The translations under genes and the position numbers were made by a program. Under the pieces are notes generated by a model that was not told where the DNA came from, ran no database searches, and worked only from the letters and a program-made list of their open reading frames with translations. Positions 33,616 through 42,731 of a stretch of DNA of 61,156 nucleotides are shown here, in pieces. Source of the stretch: Brevibacterium sp. XM4083 (GTDB taxonomy: Bacteria > Actinomycetota > Actinomycetes > Actinomycetales > Brevibacteriaceae); NCBI RefSeq assembly GCF_006489205.2, contig NZ_VFYR02000003.1, forward strand, positions 14,534 to 75,689. Direction: 5' to 3'. Each line of letters opens with the position of its first letter. Position 1 is the first letter of the stretch.

Positions 33616-33989
33616 CGCCGCTGCTCTTCGCAGGCATCGCCGTGGCCGGCGGGATCGGCGCGGCGGCGCGGATGGTCCTCGACGGACTCATCAGATCGCG
33701 GCTGGCAGGGGCCACCCCGTGGGGGACGATCGCGATCAACGTTTCGGGCTCTCTTGTGCTCGGATTCCTCACCGGGCTGGCGGCAGGGAACCTCCTGCCC
33801 ACGGAGTGGTTCCTCATCATCGGCACGGGCTTCCTCGGCGGGTACACGACGTTCTCGACGGCGAGCTACGAGACCATCCGCCTCCTCGAACAGCGCGCGT
33901 GGTGGGCGAGCGCGATGAGCGGGCTCGGCACCCTCGTGCTCGCCACGACTGCGGCCGGCCTCGGGCTCCTGCTCGGCGGGCTGGTCTGA
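33612..33989 (+). CDS. fluC: fluoride channel subunit FluC/CrcB, short form
   Basis: A 125-residue four-helix protein with GIGAAARMVLDGLI, INVSGSLVLGFLTGL and IGTGFLGGYTTFSTASYET. Its start overlaps the preceding gene by four bases (ATGA). The length is the standard one. The paired gene order and the upstream riboswitch support a fluoride-resistance operon. Confidence 0.93.
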   Translation: MTPLLFAGIAVAGGIGAAARMVLDGLIRSRLAGATPWGTIAINVSGSLVLGFLTGLAAGNLLPTEWFLIIGTGFLGGYTTFSTASYETIRLLEQRAWWASAMSGLGTLVLATTAAGLGLLLGGLV

Positions 33990-34255
33990 TCCGCCTCGGC
34001 GGGCTGATCATCTCAACCACCGCCCACCGGCGGATCCTCAGCCTTCTTTCCGGCAATGCACGTTCTGCTCAAATCTCCGCAGATGCCCCCACCCTCACCG
34101 CATCACGGCAGTCATCTTGCCTGGTGAGAACGGCAGGTTCACCGGCCTTTACTGTCACGGCCTGACATGCCTAGAGTGGGAACAGAGGTTGCCGTGTGAC
34201 CTGCAGTCATACGCGTGTCACTCCTCTTCAGCATCGAAGCGAATGGAGAACGAAT
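33990..34255 (+). promoter_or_regulatory. katA upstream region
   Basis: This 266-base spacer has an 8 bp GATCCGCC/GGCGGATC inverted repeat near its left end that may end the fluC operon. It is less GC-rich than its surroundings further right. A possible promoter (TTTACT, 18 bases, TAGAGT) ends about 75 bases before the catalase ATG. No regulator site is certain. Confidence 0.35.
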
Positions 34256-35737
34256 ATGCCTACGCCCGAAGAACAGGTCGACCAGTGGTTCGATCCGAAG
34301 AAGCCCTCGACGACCGAGGTGGGAACGAAGCGGGAGTCAGACGCACACTCGCTGAGCGTGGGTCCTGACGGCCCTCTGCTCCTTCACGATGTCGCCCTCG
34401 TCGAGAAGATCGCCCGCTTCGACCGTGAGCGCGTGCCCGAGCGCAGCCCGCACGCGAAGGGCTCCGGCGCGTTCGGCGAGTTCGTCGTCACCGGCGACGT
34501 CTCGAAGTACACGAAGGCGAAGTTCCTCCAGCCCGGGACGACGACCCCGATGCTCGCGCGCTTCTCCACCGTCGCTGGTGAGCTCGGTTCGCCGGACTCG
34601 TGGCGCGACGTCCGCGGCTTCGCCCTGAAGTTCTACACCGAAGACGGCAACTTCGACATGGTCGGCAACAACACCCCGGTGTTCTTCGTCCGCGACCCGA
34701 TGAAGTTCCCCGACTTCATCCACTCGCAGAAGCGCCTGCCCGATTCGGGTCTGCGCAGCCCGAACATGCAGTGGGACTTCTGGTCGCTCTCGCCCGAGTC
34801 GGCCCACCAGGTCGCCTACCTCATGGGACCGCGCGGCCTGCCGAAGACGTGGCGGAACATGAACGGCTACTCCTCGCACACCTACATGTGGGTCAACGAG
34901 GACGGCGAGAAGTTCTGGGTCAAGTACCACTTCCTCACCGACCAGGGTGTGGAGAACATGTCGAACGAGGAGGCCGCGAAGCTCGCCGGTGAGGATGCCG
35001 ACGTCCACCGTCGCGACCTCTTCGACGCGATCAAGGACGGCAACTTCCCGTCGTGGACGCTGCACGTGCAGATCATGCCGTACGAGGACGCGAAGACCTA
35101 CCGGTTCAACCCCTTCGACCTGACGAAGATCTGGTCGAAGAACGACTACCCGCGCATCGAGGTCGGACGGTTCACGCTCAACCAGAACCCGATCAACCAC
35201 TATGCGCAGATCGAGCAGGCCGCGTTCAGCCCGTCGAACACCGTGCCCGGCACGGGAGTCTCCCCGGACAAGATGCTGCTGAGCCGAGTGTTCTCCTACC
35301 CGGATGCGCAACGCAACCGCGTCGGCACGAACTTCAACCAGCTGCCGGTCAACGCTCCCGTCGTCAAGACGAACAACTACGACAAGGAAGGGCACATGCA
35401 GTACCACCACACCGGTGCTGCACCTGTGTACGCTCCGAACTCGTACGGTCGCGCCTACCAGGACACGCAGGGCGTCGTCGACAACGGGTGGGAGGCCGAC
35501 GGCGAGCTCGTCCGCATGGCCTACACCCTGCACCGGGATGACGACGACTTCGGCCAGGCGCACACCCTCGTCCGCGAGGTCTACTCCGAGGAGGAGCGCC
35601 AGGAGCTCGTCAACACGGTCGTCGACATGCTCAAGTCCGATCTCGAGGAACCGGTCCTCTCGAACGTGTTCGCCTACTGGAAGAACATCGACGCAGAGGT
35701 CGGCCAGGCTATCGAGGACGGCTACCGCCAGGGCTGA
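34256..35737 (+). CDS. katA: catalase (monofunctional heme catalase)
   Basis: A 493-residue small-subunit catalase dismutating hydrogen peroxide. The distal His66 is in [16 protein letters not shown], the Asn/Phe region in [20 protein letters not shown], and the heme-ligand Tyr in [19 protein letters not shown] 34256 has GGAG eight bases upstream. TTTACT and TAGAGT (spaced 18 bases, near 34150-34180) could be its promoter. It is a single gene ended by a GC hairpin. Confidence 0.96.
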   Translation: MPTPEEQVDQWFDPKKPSTTEVGTKRESDAHSLSVGPDGPLLLHDVALVEKIARFDRERVPERSPHAKGSGAFGEFVVTGDVSKYTKAKFLQPGTTTPMLARFSTVAGELGSPDSWRDVRGFALKFYTEDGNFDMVGNNTPVFFVRDPMKFPDFIHSQKRLPDSGLRSPNMQWDFWSLSPESAHQVAYLMGPRGLPKTWRNMNGYSSHTYMWVNEDGEKFWVKYHFLTDQGVENMSNEEAAKLAGEDADVHRRDLFDAIKDGNFPSWTLHVQIMPYEDAKTYRFNPFDLTKIWSKNDYPRIEVGRFTLNQNPINHYAQIEQAAFSPSNTVPGTGVSPDKMLLSRVFSYPDAQRNRVGTNFNQLPVNAPVVKTNNYDKEGHMQYHHTGAAPVYAPNSYGRAYQDTQGVVDNGWEADGELVRMAYTLHRDDDDFGQAHTLVREVYSEEERQELVNTVVDMLKSDLEEPVLSNVFAYWKNIDAEVGQAIEDGYRQG

Positions 35738-35790
35738 TTCGCCCACGGGCACCCGGCCCACCGTCGGGTGAGCCGCGGCCCGGTCCGAGC

Positions 35791-35840
35791 GCCCGAGCGT
35801 CGACCCGCCTCCCCCACGGGAAGCGGTTCGACGCTCGGGC
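35791..35840. terminator. terminator of katA
   Basis: Thirteen-base arms (35791-35803 and 35828-35840) enclose a loop with an inner CCCG/CGGG stem. It lies about 55 bases after the catalase stop, upstream of the MMPL promoter. Confidence 0.7.
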
Positions 35841-35849
35841 TTCGTCGTC

Positions 35850-35885
35850 TGGCAATTTAGTTAACTTGGTGAAATACTGACTCCA
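35850..35885 (+). promoter_or_regulatory. MMPL promoter with possible MarR site, leaderless start
   Basis: TGGCAA (35850-35855), a 17-base spacer and AATACT (35873-35878) end six bases before the ATG at 35885, with no ribosome binding site. The spacer contains the palindrome AGTTAACT (35859-35866) in a locally AT-rich stretch, a plausible target for the MarR protein encoded at the other end of the gene. Confidence 0.55.
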
Positions 35886-38128
35886 TGAAGGACTCCCCTC
35901 GATCACCCGGCGCCCTCCGCATCGTCATCCCCATCGTGCTCATCCTCGCCTGGCTCGCCGTCTTCGGCTTCGGCGGCGCGAGCTTCTCAGACATCAGCGA
36001 GGTCTCCTCCGACGAACGGTCGAGCTTCCTCCCCGACAGCGCGGAGTCGACCCGCGTGCAGAACGAGATCACGGAGTTCACCGGATCCGATGCCGTTCCC
36101 GCGATCATCGTCGCCGAACGCCGCGACGGCCTCACCGAAGCGGACCGCACAGGTCTCGAGGAGCTCGCCGACAGCGCCGCAACCACGGTCCCCGGGGCGT
36201 CGGCGTCCCCGGTCATCCCCTCCGAGGACGGGCAGGCAGCGGAGATCGTCGTCGCTGTTCCCTCCGACGCCGAGGTCGGCGACGCCGTCACCGCGCTGGA
36301 AGCCGAGGCGCAGACGGTCCTGCCGGACGACCTCGGCGTGTGGGTGAGCGGGCCCGCCGGGTTCACCGCCGACCTGCAGGAGGCGTTCAGCGGCATCGAC
36401 GGCATCCTCCTCCTCGTCGCCCTCGCCGTCGTCTTCGTCATCCTCGTCATCGTCTACCGCTCCCCCCTGCTGCCGATCCTCGTCCTCCTCGCGTCGATGA
36501 CCGCGCTCTGCGCCGCCGTCCTCCTCAACGTCGCCCTCGCCCGAGCCGACGTCGTCACGCTCAACGGCCAGGTGCAGGGGATCCTCTTCATCCTCGTCAT
36601 CGGCGCGGCCACGGACTACTCCCTCCTCTTCATCGCCCGATACCGGGAGGAGCTGCGCGACACCCAGTCGCCGCGCACGGCCGCGTGGCGGGCAGTGCGG
36701 GGTGTGCTCGAGCCGATCGCCGCCTCCGGCGGCACTGTCATCGCGGGTCTCCTCTGCCTGCTTCTGTCCGATCTCGGGTCGAACTCCGCTCTCGGCCCGG
36801 TCGCCGCAATCGGCATCGTCTGCGCGATGCTCACGTCGCTGACGTTCCTCCCGGCCCTCCTCGCCGTCACCGGCCGTGTCGCGTTCTGGCCCCGGGCCCC
36901 GCGGTTCGGCACCGCCCATCCTGTCCTCACCGGCCCCGAGGCGACCGGGCCCTGGTCCCGCATCGGCCGTGTCGTCGCCGCAGGACCCAAGCGGATGGCC
37001 GCCGGGGTCACGGTCGTCCTCGTCCTCGGGTGCGGCGGTCTCCTCGTCCTCGACGCCGAGGGAGTCCCGCAGAGCGAGTTCGTCCTCGGCGAGTCCGAGG
37101 CCCGTGACGGGCAGGTCGTCATCGACCGTCACTTCCCCGGCGGATCGGGCACCCCCGCCTACGTCCTCGCTGATGATTCGGAACGGGACAACGTCGCCGA
37201 GGCGATCGCCCGAACCCCCGGAATCGACGGGGTCGCGCTCATCGCCCAGGATTCGCCGTCCGGAACCGTTCCCGTCGACGCCTCCGGCGAAGTCGAGAGC
37301 GCAGGCCCGGCCGGAGGCGGTCCGGGCGGCGCGCAGGCCCCGGCCGCCGAGCCGACTGTCATCGACGGTGAGGTGATGTTCTCCGTCACCCTCTCAGATC
37401 CTGCGGACTCCCTCGAGGCCGAGCAGACCATCCGCGACCTCCGGGCTGAGCTGGGCCCCTACGATGCGGCAGTGGGTGGGAGCACGGCCGTCGACCTCGA
37501 CACCAACGAGACCTCCTCGGCCGACCGGTCGGTGATCATCCCGATCGTGCTCGTCGTCATCACGATCATGCTCGCCCTGCTTCTGCGCTCCCTCGTCGCG
37601 CCGCTCGTCCTGCTCGCGACGACGGTGCTCAGCTTCGGCACGGCGCTGGGGCTCAGTGCGCTCATCTTCCAGGTCATCGGACAGCCGCAGTCGGATCCGT
37701 CCGTGCCGCTCTATGCGTTCGTCTTCCTCGTCGCCCTCGGCATCGACTACAACATCTTCCTCATGACCCGGGTCCGCGAGGAGACTCTCGGCCACGGCAC
37801 GAGGGAGGGGACGCTGCGGGGCCTGTCGGTGACCGGAGGGGTGATCACGAGCGCGGGCATCGTGCTCGCCGCGACCTTCGCCGCCCTCGTCGTCATCCCG
37901 ATCCAGTTCCTCCTCCAGCTCGCGATCATCGTCGCCCTCGGCGTCCTCCTCGACGCCCTCGTCGTCCGCACCCTGCTCGTGCCGGCGCTGGCGATCTGGA
38001 TCGGCGACCGACTGTGGTGGCCCTCACGGCTCGCGCGCCCGCGCCGCCCCGACGCGCGCTCGGGTGCGGCAGACCAACCCACGGACGAGTCCGAGTCCTC
38101 GGCGACGAGGCTCCTGGCTCAGCGCTGA
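35885..38128 (+). CDS. MMPL family RND-type transporter
   Basis: A 747-residue membrane protein with two repeats of one helix, a large extracytoplasmic domain and five clustered helices. The proton-relay-type Asp/Tyr motifs occur as IGAATDYSLLFIARYREEL in the first half and ALGIDYNIFLMTRVREE in the second. In mycobacteria relatives export lipids; in other actinobacteria they often export drugs. The convergent MarR gene suggests inducible efflux. The extracytoplasmic loop of the second half contains a low-complexity Gly/Pro/Ala segment. Confidence 0.9.
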   Translation: MKDSPRSPGALRIVIPIVLILAWLAVFGFGGASFSDISEVSSDERSSFLPDSAESTRVQNEITEFTGSDAVPAIIVAERRDGLTEADRTGLEELADSAATTVPGASASPVIPSEDGQAAEIVVAVPSDAEVGDAVTALEAEAQTVLPDDLGVWVSGPAGFTADLQEAFSGIDGILLLVALAVVFVILVIVYRSPLLPILVLLASMTALCAAVLLNVALARADVVTLNGQVQGILFILVIGAATDYSLLFIARYREELRDTQSPRTAAWRAVRGVLEPIAASGGTVIAGLLCLLLSDLGSNSALGPVAAIGIVCAMLTSLTFLPALLAVTGRVAFWPRAPRFGTAHPVLTGPEATGPWSRIGRVVAAGPKRMAAGVTVVLVLGCGGLLVLDAEGVPQSEFVLGESEARDGQVVIDRHFPGGSGTPAYVLADDSERDNVAEAIARTPGIDGVALIAQDSPSGTVPVDASGEVESAGPAGGGPGGAQAPAAEPTVIDGEVMFSVTLSDPADSLEAEQTIRDLRAELGPYDAAVGGSTAVDLDTNETSSADRSVIIPIVLVVITIMLALLLRSLVAPLVLLATTVLSFGTALGLSALIFQVIGQPQSDPSVPLYAFVFLVALGIDYNIFLMTRVREETLGHGTREGTLRGLSVTGGVITSAGIVLAATFAALVVIPIQFLLQLAIIVALGVLLDALVVRTLLVPALAIWIGDRLWWPSRLARPRRPDARSGAADQPTDESESSATRLLAQR

Positions 38129-38256
38129 ACGCCGTGGCAGAGTACTGAACGCAAGGGCGGCGGGGGCGCGGTGATTGCCGGGCAAGTCACGCAGTTCCGG
38201 CGCGTGCGAGCGGCGCCCACCGGCCTCGCCCGCCGAGGCCGTCCGCCGAGGCCGTC

Positions 38257-38853
38257 TCAGGTGTCCGGCTGGTCGGGGTGTGACTCGGCCTCGGCGTCGG
38301 CCTCTGCCCAGCCCTGCCCGCTCAGTGCGATCTCCTCGCGGGTGTCGCGGAGGAAGCGGATGACGACCTCACGTTCGTCCCGGGTGAGTCGGGCTGCGGC
38401 GTGGAAGCGCCTCGCCTGTTGCCGACCGACGGTCTCCATCGCCGAGGCGTAGGTTCCCTGCGTGATCGATACGGTCTGCGCGCGGCGGTCGTGCGGGTGC
38501 GGGGCGCGGGTGATGTGGCCGCCGCGTTCGAGCCGGTCGAGGAGCTTCGTCGTCGCCGCCGGTGAGATGGTCAGGTGGGCGGCGATCCCGCCGGGTGTGC
38601 CGAGGATGTCGCGATGACGGCAGACGATGAGGTAATGAAGCGCCTTCATGTCCGTGGCGCCGAGGCGCATATAGCGGCGGGAGGCCTCGGAGATCTCCTG
38701 CTCGGTGTCGCGGAGCTCGCCGAAGGCGGTCATGAGCTCCGTGATCTGCTCGACGTCGGCGGGGTCCATGCCGGAGCGGTCGACGAGGCTCTGCTGCGGG
38801 TCGCTGGCGTCGACGTCATAGACGGCCGATCTCTCGACGGCTTCGCTCGCCAC
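38257..38853 (-). CDS. MarR family regulator
   Basis: A 198-residue winged-helix regulator. The DNA-binding core is MKALHYLIVCRHRDILGTPG, GIAAHLTISPAATTKLLDRL and the wing HITRAPHPHDRRAQTVSIT. Start GTG 38853 is proposed because GGGAG is placed six bases upstream; ATG 38763 would give a shorter product. It is convergent with the MMPL gene and is its most likely repressor. Confidence 0.8.
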   Translation of the reverse strand: MASEAVERSAVYDVDASDPQQSLVDRSGMDPADVEQITELMTAFGELRDTEQEISEASRRYMRLGATDMKALHYLIVCRHRDILGTPGGIAAHLTISPAATTKLLDRLERGGHITRAPHPHDRRAQTVSITQGTYASAMETVGRQQARRFHAAARLTRDEREVVIRFLRDTREEIALSGQGWAEADAEAESHPDQPDT

Positions 38854-38996
38854 GCTCTGCTCCCACTCTGCCTCGTCATTCCGGGGCCCATCGCACCCCG
38901 TGAGTCTCCCATCCATGCTACAGCGCGGGCCCGAGGCTCGACCTCCGCCGCCAGGAGCGCCCAAGTCTGCCCTCGCCCAACCGTCGGTTGCCTCCG

Positions 38997-39048
38997 CGAG
39001 GAGGATCCGGTTCGAAACCGGGCTGGTTTTCGCACCCGGTCCTCCTCG
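38997..39048. repeat. hairpin element, copy 1 (left of the RES toxin gene)
   Basis: CGAGGAGGATCCGG (38997-39010) pairs with 39036-39048 apart from one bulged T. The inner part reads GGTTCGAAACC. The sequence GAGGAGGATCCGGTTCGAA is shared exactly with the element at 40549-40608. It lies downstream of the RES gene, where it may also end transcription. Confidence 0.65.
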
Positions 39049-39122
39049 GTGGCGAGTCCTCACACTCGCCGCGTCGACCCACCGCAGCCTCTGGCTCCCC
39101 CACTCCTCGCTCCGGCGGCGGG

Positions 39123-39821
39123 TCAGAGTTCGGTGACGATGCCCCAACGGGCGAGTCGGGCCGCAAGCCAGTCGAAGCCGCCATCGTCACTGAGGTCGTC
39201 GAACGACTGCAGCAGGTCCCCCGGGCGGGCTCGTTCGAACAATGGGGTCGACCGCCCCGAGTCGAAGAAGACGAAGGCCAGCCCTGAGGGATCTCGCCGA
39301 GACACATAGCGGATTCCGTCGAAGCCCGCTCGCCAAGCGGTGCGCGCCCAGTGAATCGTCTCCGCATATCGGTTCGACCCGGGAGATGTCAGTTCGTCCC
39401 GCGGCATGTTCAGCGTGTGCATGTCAGCGCCTGCCAGAGAGGCGACCCTGAGGTCCCGGCTCGCCCGGACCTGTGCCAACACCCGACCGCGGAACAGTAC
39501 GCGTGGGAGGGCATCGGTGTCGTCAGGGGCGCGGTCGCGAAGCAGCGTCTCCCAGAGCGCGACGTTCTCTGAGGGCGACGCGTAAAGCGTCGGGACCGGC
39601 CTCGCGGGCTCTGCATCGTCGAGGAAGAACGAGAACCGCGAAACCGGGAAGACATCGTCCCTCTGCGTCGCCCGGACTGCCAAGGACGTTCCCGGATTGA
39701 AGTCGTTCGGCGCACGGTTCGATGGTCCCGGCGAGTACACGCGCAGGAGAACGGTCCCTGCGGGAACCAGGTCCTCGGCGGGCTTGAAAGGCTCTGGCGG
39801 CGTCGCCACCGGTCGCGCCAT
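39123..39821 (-). CDS. RES domain protein, probable toxin of a RES/Xre pair
   Basis: A 232-residue protein with the RES pattern: GTVLLRVYSPG near the N-terminus supplies the Arg, RFSFF and LYASPSENVALWETLL supply the Tyr/Ser/Glu region, and GIRYVSRRDPSGLAFVFFDS is the C-terminal strand. RES toxins degrade or ADP-ribosylate via NAD+; the family is known to deplete NAD+. Its ATG shares one base with the antitoxin stop (TGATG), as usual for the module. Activity is inferred from family only. Confidence 0.75.
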   Translation of the reverse strand: MARPVATPPEPFKPAEDLVPAGTVLLRVYSPGPSNRAPNDFNPGTSLAVRATQRDDVFPVSRFSFFLDDAEPARPVPTLYASPSENVALWETLLRDRAPDDTDALPRVLFRGRVLAQVRASRDLRVASLAGADMHTLNMPRDELTSPGSNRYAETIHWARTAWRAGFDGIRYVSRRDPSGLAFVFFDSGRSTPLFERARPGDLLQSFDDLSDDGGFDWLAARLARWGIVTEL

Positions 39822-40423
39822 CAGACGTCCGCGAGGGCGGCCGCTGCCGTGGAGAGGAAGTCGGGGTCTCCCGCGCGCTGCGCCGGCAGGTCGCGTGCGA
39901 ACCTCGGAGAGGGCGCGGCCGCCCAGATCGCGAAGTCTCGACCGTCTAACCCGAGCTCGTCGAGCATGGCAGCCATCGGAGCGGCCCAATCACGGACGGT
40001 TCGGGTTTCGGGATCGATCTGGAAGGCGGGGTAGAGCGTCCTGCCTGCATGCTCGACGCGGATGAGGCTGCCGGATTTGGAGCGCTGAGCTGCCCAGTTG
40101 CGTCCGCGGCCGACATACTCAGCCATCTCACCCGCGCTGAGCAGACGTGTCTCGTCACTGCCCTCGAGCGCGGCCAGCCGTCGCTGGGATGCCGCCAGGC
40201 CGGCCGCAATGGCTGGGCTCGGTTGCGCACTCGCGATGCTGCTCTGCAGTTCGCCCTCGAGCACCTCGAATCGCAGGAGGCGCAGTTCGTCTTCGAGTTC
40301 GTCCAGACGGGTGATCGCGACGTGGGGAGAGAGTCCTCCGAGCGAAGCGCGCAGAGATTCGACAGCGTCGTGGACCGGCTGTCCGCCATCGGCGTCCGCA
40401 CTCGACCCGGAAACTGCGCCCAT
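39821..40423 (-). CDS. Xre/MbcA-type antitoxin partner of the RES protein
   Basis: A 200-residue protein preceding and overlapping the RES gene. The N-terminal 85 residues are predicted coiled (RLDELEDELRLLRFEVLEGE). Residues about 95-200 contain LSAGEMAEYVGRGRNWAAQRSK, a helix-turn-helix-like segment, and LYPAFQIDPETRTVRDWAAPM, the DUF2384-like toxin-contact region. ATG 40423 is chosen since GGAG lies six bases upstream; a TTG four codons earlier contains that site. It should neutralise the toxin and autoregulate the operon. Confidence 0.68.
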   Translation of the reverse strand: MGAVSGSSADADGGQPVHDAVESLRASLGGLSPHVAITRLDELEDELRLLRFEVLEGELQSSIASAQPSPAIAAGLAASQRRLAALEGSDETRLLSAGEMAEYVGRGRNWAAQRSKSGSLIRVEHAGRTLYPAFQIDPETRTVRDWAAPMAAMLDELGLDGRDFAIWAAAPSPRFARDLPAQRAGDPDFLSTAAAALADV

Positions 40424-40548
40424 CACCCACTCCAATCGTGCGTACCGTGCATTTCATTCTATTGCCTTAACTGCACGAAGGGAACCGATCGAGCCACTGG
40501 GCGTCGCCGAAGTGGCGGGAAGACAACCCGGCAGGGCGTCAAAGCGCG

Positions 40549-40608
40549 TCCCCGAGGAGGATCCGGTTCGAATCCCAGCCCGATTTCGAACTGGATCCTC
40601 CTCGGGGA
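40549..40608. repeat. hairpin element, copy 2 (right of the antitoxin gene)
   Basis: A 24 bp stem with a single G.T pair (40549-40572 and 40585-40608) around a 12-base loop. It shares GAGGAGGATCCGGTTCGAA with copy 1, and GGTTCGAATCC resembles a tRNA T-arm. It starts 7 bases after the stop of the next minus-strand gene, so it can end the methyltransferase transcript. Confidence 0.75.
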
Positions 40609-40614
40609 GACGCC

Positions 40615-41370
40615 TCAGACCCGCCGCGCGTCGATGAGATGGCGGGTCGAGTGGGCGACGAACGGACCGTCGGAGGCGATGCGTTCATGGAGTTCGCGCA
40701 GGCGGTCCCGGTATCCCTCGACGGTGAAGCCGGGCACCCACCAGACGACCTTGCGCAGGAGGTAGACGACAGCGGCGACGTCGTGGATCTCGATGCGCAG
40801 GTCCGCGGTCCGGAGGTCGACGACCTTGAGGCCCGCCGCCTCGGCGGCAGCGGCCTCGTCGTCGGGGTGCCGCGCCCGCCTGGCCTGAGGCTGGGGGCCG
40901 AGGAAGAACTCGATGAGTTCGAAGACACTCGCCGGACCGACGTGCTGGGCGAAGTACGTCCCACCCGGTCGGAGCACGCGAGCGATCTCCTCCCACCAGA
41001 TCGTCGCCGGATGTCGACTCGTCACGAGGTCGAAGGCGGCATCGGCGAAGGGCAGCGGGGGTTCGTCGGGATCGGCGACGACGACCACGCCACGAGGATG
41101 GAGGAGGCTGGTGGCCCGTGCGATGTTCGGCGGCCACGATTCGGTGGCCACGGCCGTCGGTGGGAACCGGGTCGCCTCGGCGAGGACCTCTCCCCCACCG
41201 GTCTGGATGTCGAGCGACGCCGAGGCGGCAGCCAATCTCTCGGCCAGCTGCCGGGCGTAGCCCCATGGGGGCCGCTCCTCGGTGGCGCGGCCCTCGAGCC
41301 ACGCGAAGTCCCACCCGGAGACGTCGGCGTCGGCACCGAGGGCGATGAGATCGTCGAAGGAAGTGCTCAC
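40615..41370 (-). CDS. class I SAM-dependent methyltransferase
   Basis: A 251-residue soluble methyltransferase of the Methyltransf_11 type. The SAM site is somewhat degenerate (LDIQTGGGEVLAEATRFP), followed by DEPPLPFADAAFDLVTSRHP and WWEEIARVLRPGGTYFAQHVG, the usual motifs II-III and post-III. The GTG start at 41370 overlaps the DUF3151 stop (GTGA). The substrate is unknown. A hairpin follows directly. Confidence 0.85.
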   Translation of the reverse strand: MSTSFDDLIALGADADVSGWDFAWLEGRATEERPPWGYARQLAERLAAASASLDIQTGGGEVLAEATRFPPTAVATESWPPNIARATSLLHPRGVVVVADPDEPPLPFADAAFDLVTSRHPATIWWEEIARVLRPGGTYFAQHVGPASVFELIEFFLGPQPQARRARHPDDEAAAAEAAGLKVVDLRTADLRIEIHDVAAVVYLLRKVVWWVPGFTVEGYRDRLRELHERIASDGPFVAHSTRHLIDARRV

Positions 41371-41825
41371 CCCGCGACGATGGCGTCGATCGCTGCCGGG
41401 TCGGAGGAGCGGAGGAACTCCTCGATGCGCGCGGTTTCTTCGCTCTCCCCGATCCCCGCCGAGGCGCGGCCGAGGGCATAGAGCGCACGGAGGACCCCGC
41501 GGTTGACCTCGTGCGACCACGGGATCGGACCGGCGCCGCGCCAACCCGCGGCGCGCAGGGCGTCGAGTCCGCGGTGGTAGCCGACACGGGCATAGGCATA
41601 GGAGTCGACGAGTCGACCTTCGGCGTGGGCCTCATCGGCGAGCACCGCCCACGCGAGCGACGAGGCGGGGAGGTCGGCGACGATGTCGAGGGCCTCCTCA
41701 CCGGCATCGAGGCGGCGCTTCGCCTCGACGTCGGGGTGGTCGTCGGGGAGGAACGTCGGCTGCGGGCCGAGCTGCCCGGCATCGAGGTTGCCGATGTGGG
41801 AGGGATTGCCGATGGGCTGCGTCAT
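41367..41825 (-). CDS. DUF3151 domain protein
   Basis: A 152-residue actinobacterial conserved protein: NLDAGQLGPQPTFLP, then ALDIVADLPASSLAWAVLAD, AYARVGYHRGLDALRAAGWR and NRGVLRALYALGRA, the diagnostic DUF3151 blocks. It is predicted to be all-helical and resembles TPR-like folds. In other actinobacteria it is found near central-carbon genes; here it is co-transcribed with a methyltransferase. Function unknown. Confidence 0.88.
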   Translation of the reverse strand: MTQPIGNPSHIGNLDAGQLGPQPTFLPDDHPDVEAKRRLDAGEEALDIVADLPASSLAWAVLADEAHAEGRLVDSYAYARVGYHRGLDALRAAGWRGAGPIPWSHEVNRGVLRALYALGRASAGIGESEETARIEEFLRSSDPAAIDAIVAG

Positions 41826-41894
41826 GGTCGTCTCCTGTTCGTTGGGCGAGCGGTGCGGATCCGCCGAGGCGGGTCCCCGGTCATCGTGTCACAC

Positions 41895-42731
41895 TCAGTT
41901 CGTCTTCACGGTCGAGGGCAGGACCGCGTACGGATTCGTCGCCAGCGCGCCGATGACGCCCTGTGAGGCGAGGTCGTCGAGCTGCTTCTTGTCTGCGACT
42001 CCGGTCGCCCAGACCCCCAGACCCGAGTCCGTCCAGTCACCGGCATCGGCGGCGTCGACGGCGACCATCGTGTACCCCTGATCGGCGAGCTCCTTCTCCG
42101 CCGTGGCGGTCGGATCCCCGACGAACATCGCAGCGATCCCGGCATCGGCGGCGGCGCGGGCCACCTCGGCGTCGGCGGTGCGCACGATCGTCGAGGCCGC
42201 CATGTCCGCCTTCGCGATCGCGGCCAGGGCCGGTTCCGCGGTGGCCGTGTCGGGGATGAGCGGCACGACCACGGTGCTGCCGGCGACGGCGTCGAGCACC
42301 TGCTGCCACGTCATCGGCGTGCCCGGTTCGGTGCCTTCGCGCGGGGGTGCGATCGTCCTGTCCTCGAACTCATCGACGGTGAGCCCGCCGAGGCCGTCGG
42401 GCAGTCCCAGCGTCTCGGCGGCGGTCTCGGGGTCGGCGGCGACGACGGTGCCGTCGTCGAGGGTGGTCAGCGTCGGGGCCGGAAGGTAGCCGAACTTGAC
42501 GTTCTCGGTGAAGGCGAGCTCCGAGTTCGGCGGGTAGACCTCCGAGCCGCCGTCGAGGGCGGCCACGGCCGGTGGGTTGAGGTCGTCGACGGTGAGCGTG
42601 TCCTTGTCGCCGAAGACGTTGACGAGGAGGACGATGATGAGGCCGACGACGACCACGGCTCCGGCCCACAGGGGCGCGTTGAACTTCTTCGGCTCCGGCT
42701 GTTCGGGCATCGGGATGCGGTCCTCACTCAT
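41895..42731 (-). CDS. membrane-anchored GDPD-like protein lacking catalytic residues
   Basis: A 278-residue protein with one N-terminal membrane helix (about 21-40) and an exported domain whose strand pattern follows glycerophosphodiester phosphodiesterases: GGSEVYPPNSELAFTENVKF, TLTTLDDGTVVAADPETAA, GLTVDEFED, MTWQQVLDAVAG. Active GDPDs have HRG---PENT and HD at these places; here they read GGS, PPNS and AD. The catalytic His, Glu and His therefore seem lost. ATG 42731 overlaps the glycosyltransferase stop (ATGA). A binding or structural role in the cell envelope is possible. Confidence 0.6.
   Translation of the reverse strand: MSEDRIPMPEQPEPKKFNAPLWAGAVVVVGLIIVLLVNVFGDKDTLTVDDLNPPAVAALDGGSEVYPPNSELAFTENVKFGYLPAPTLTTLDDGTVVAADPETAAETLGLPDGLGGLTVDEFEDRTIAPPREGTEPGTPMTWQQVLDAVAGSTVVVPLIPDTATAEPALAAIAKADMAASTIVRTADAEVARAAADAGIAAMFVGDPTATAEKELADQGYTMVAVDAADAGDWTDSGLGVWATGVADKKQLDDLASQGVIGALATNPYAVLPSTVKTN

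Noticed and set aside
40551..40575. tRNA gene suggested by GGTTCGAATCC
   Set aside because: Only a T-arm-like motif is present; no acceptor, D or anticodon arm can be drawn, and the sequence is one arm of a long hairpin.
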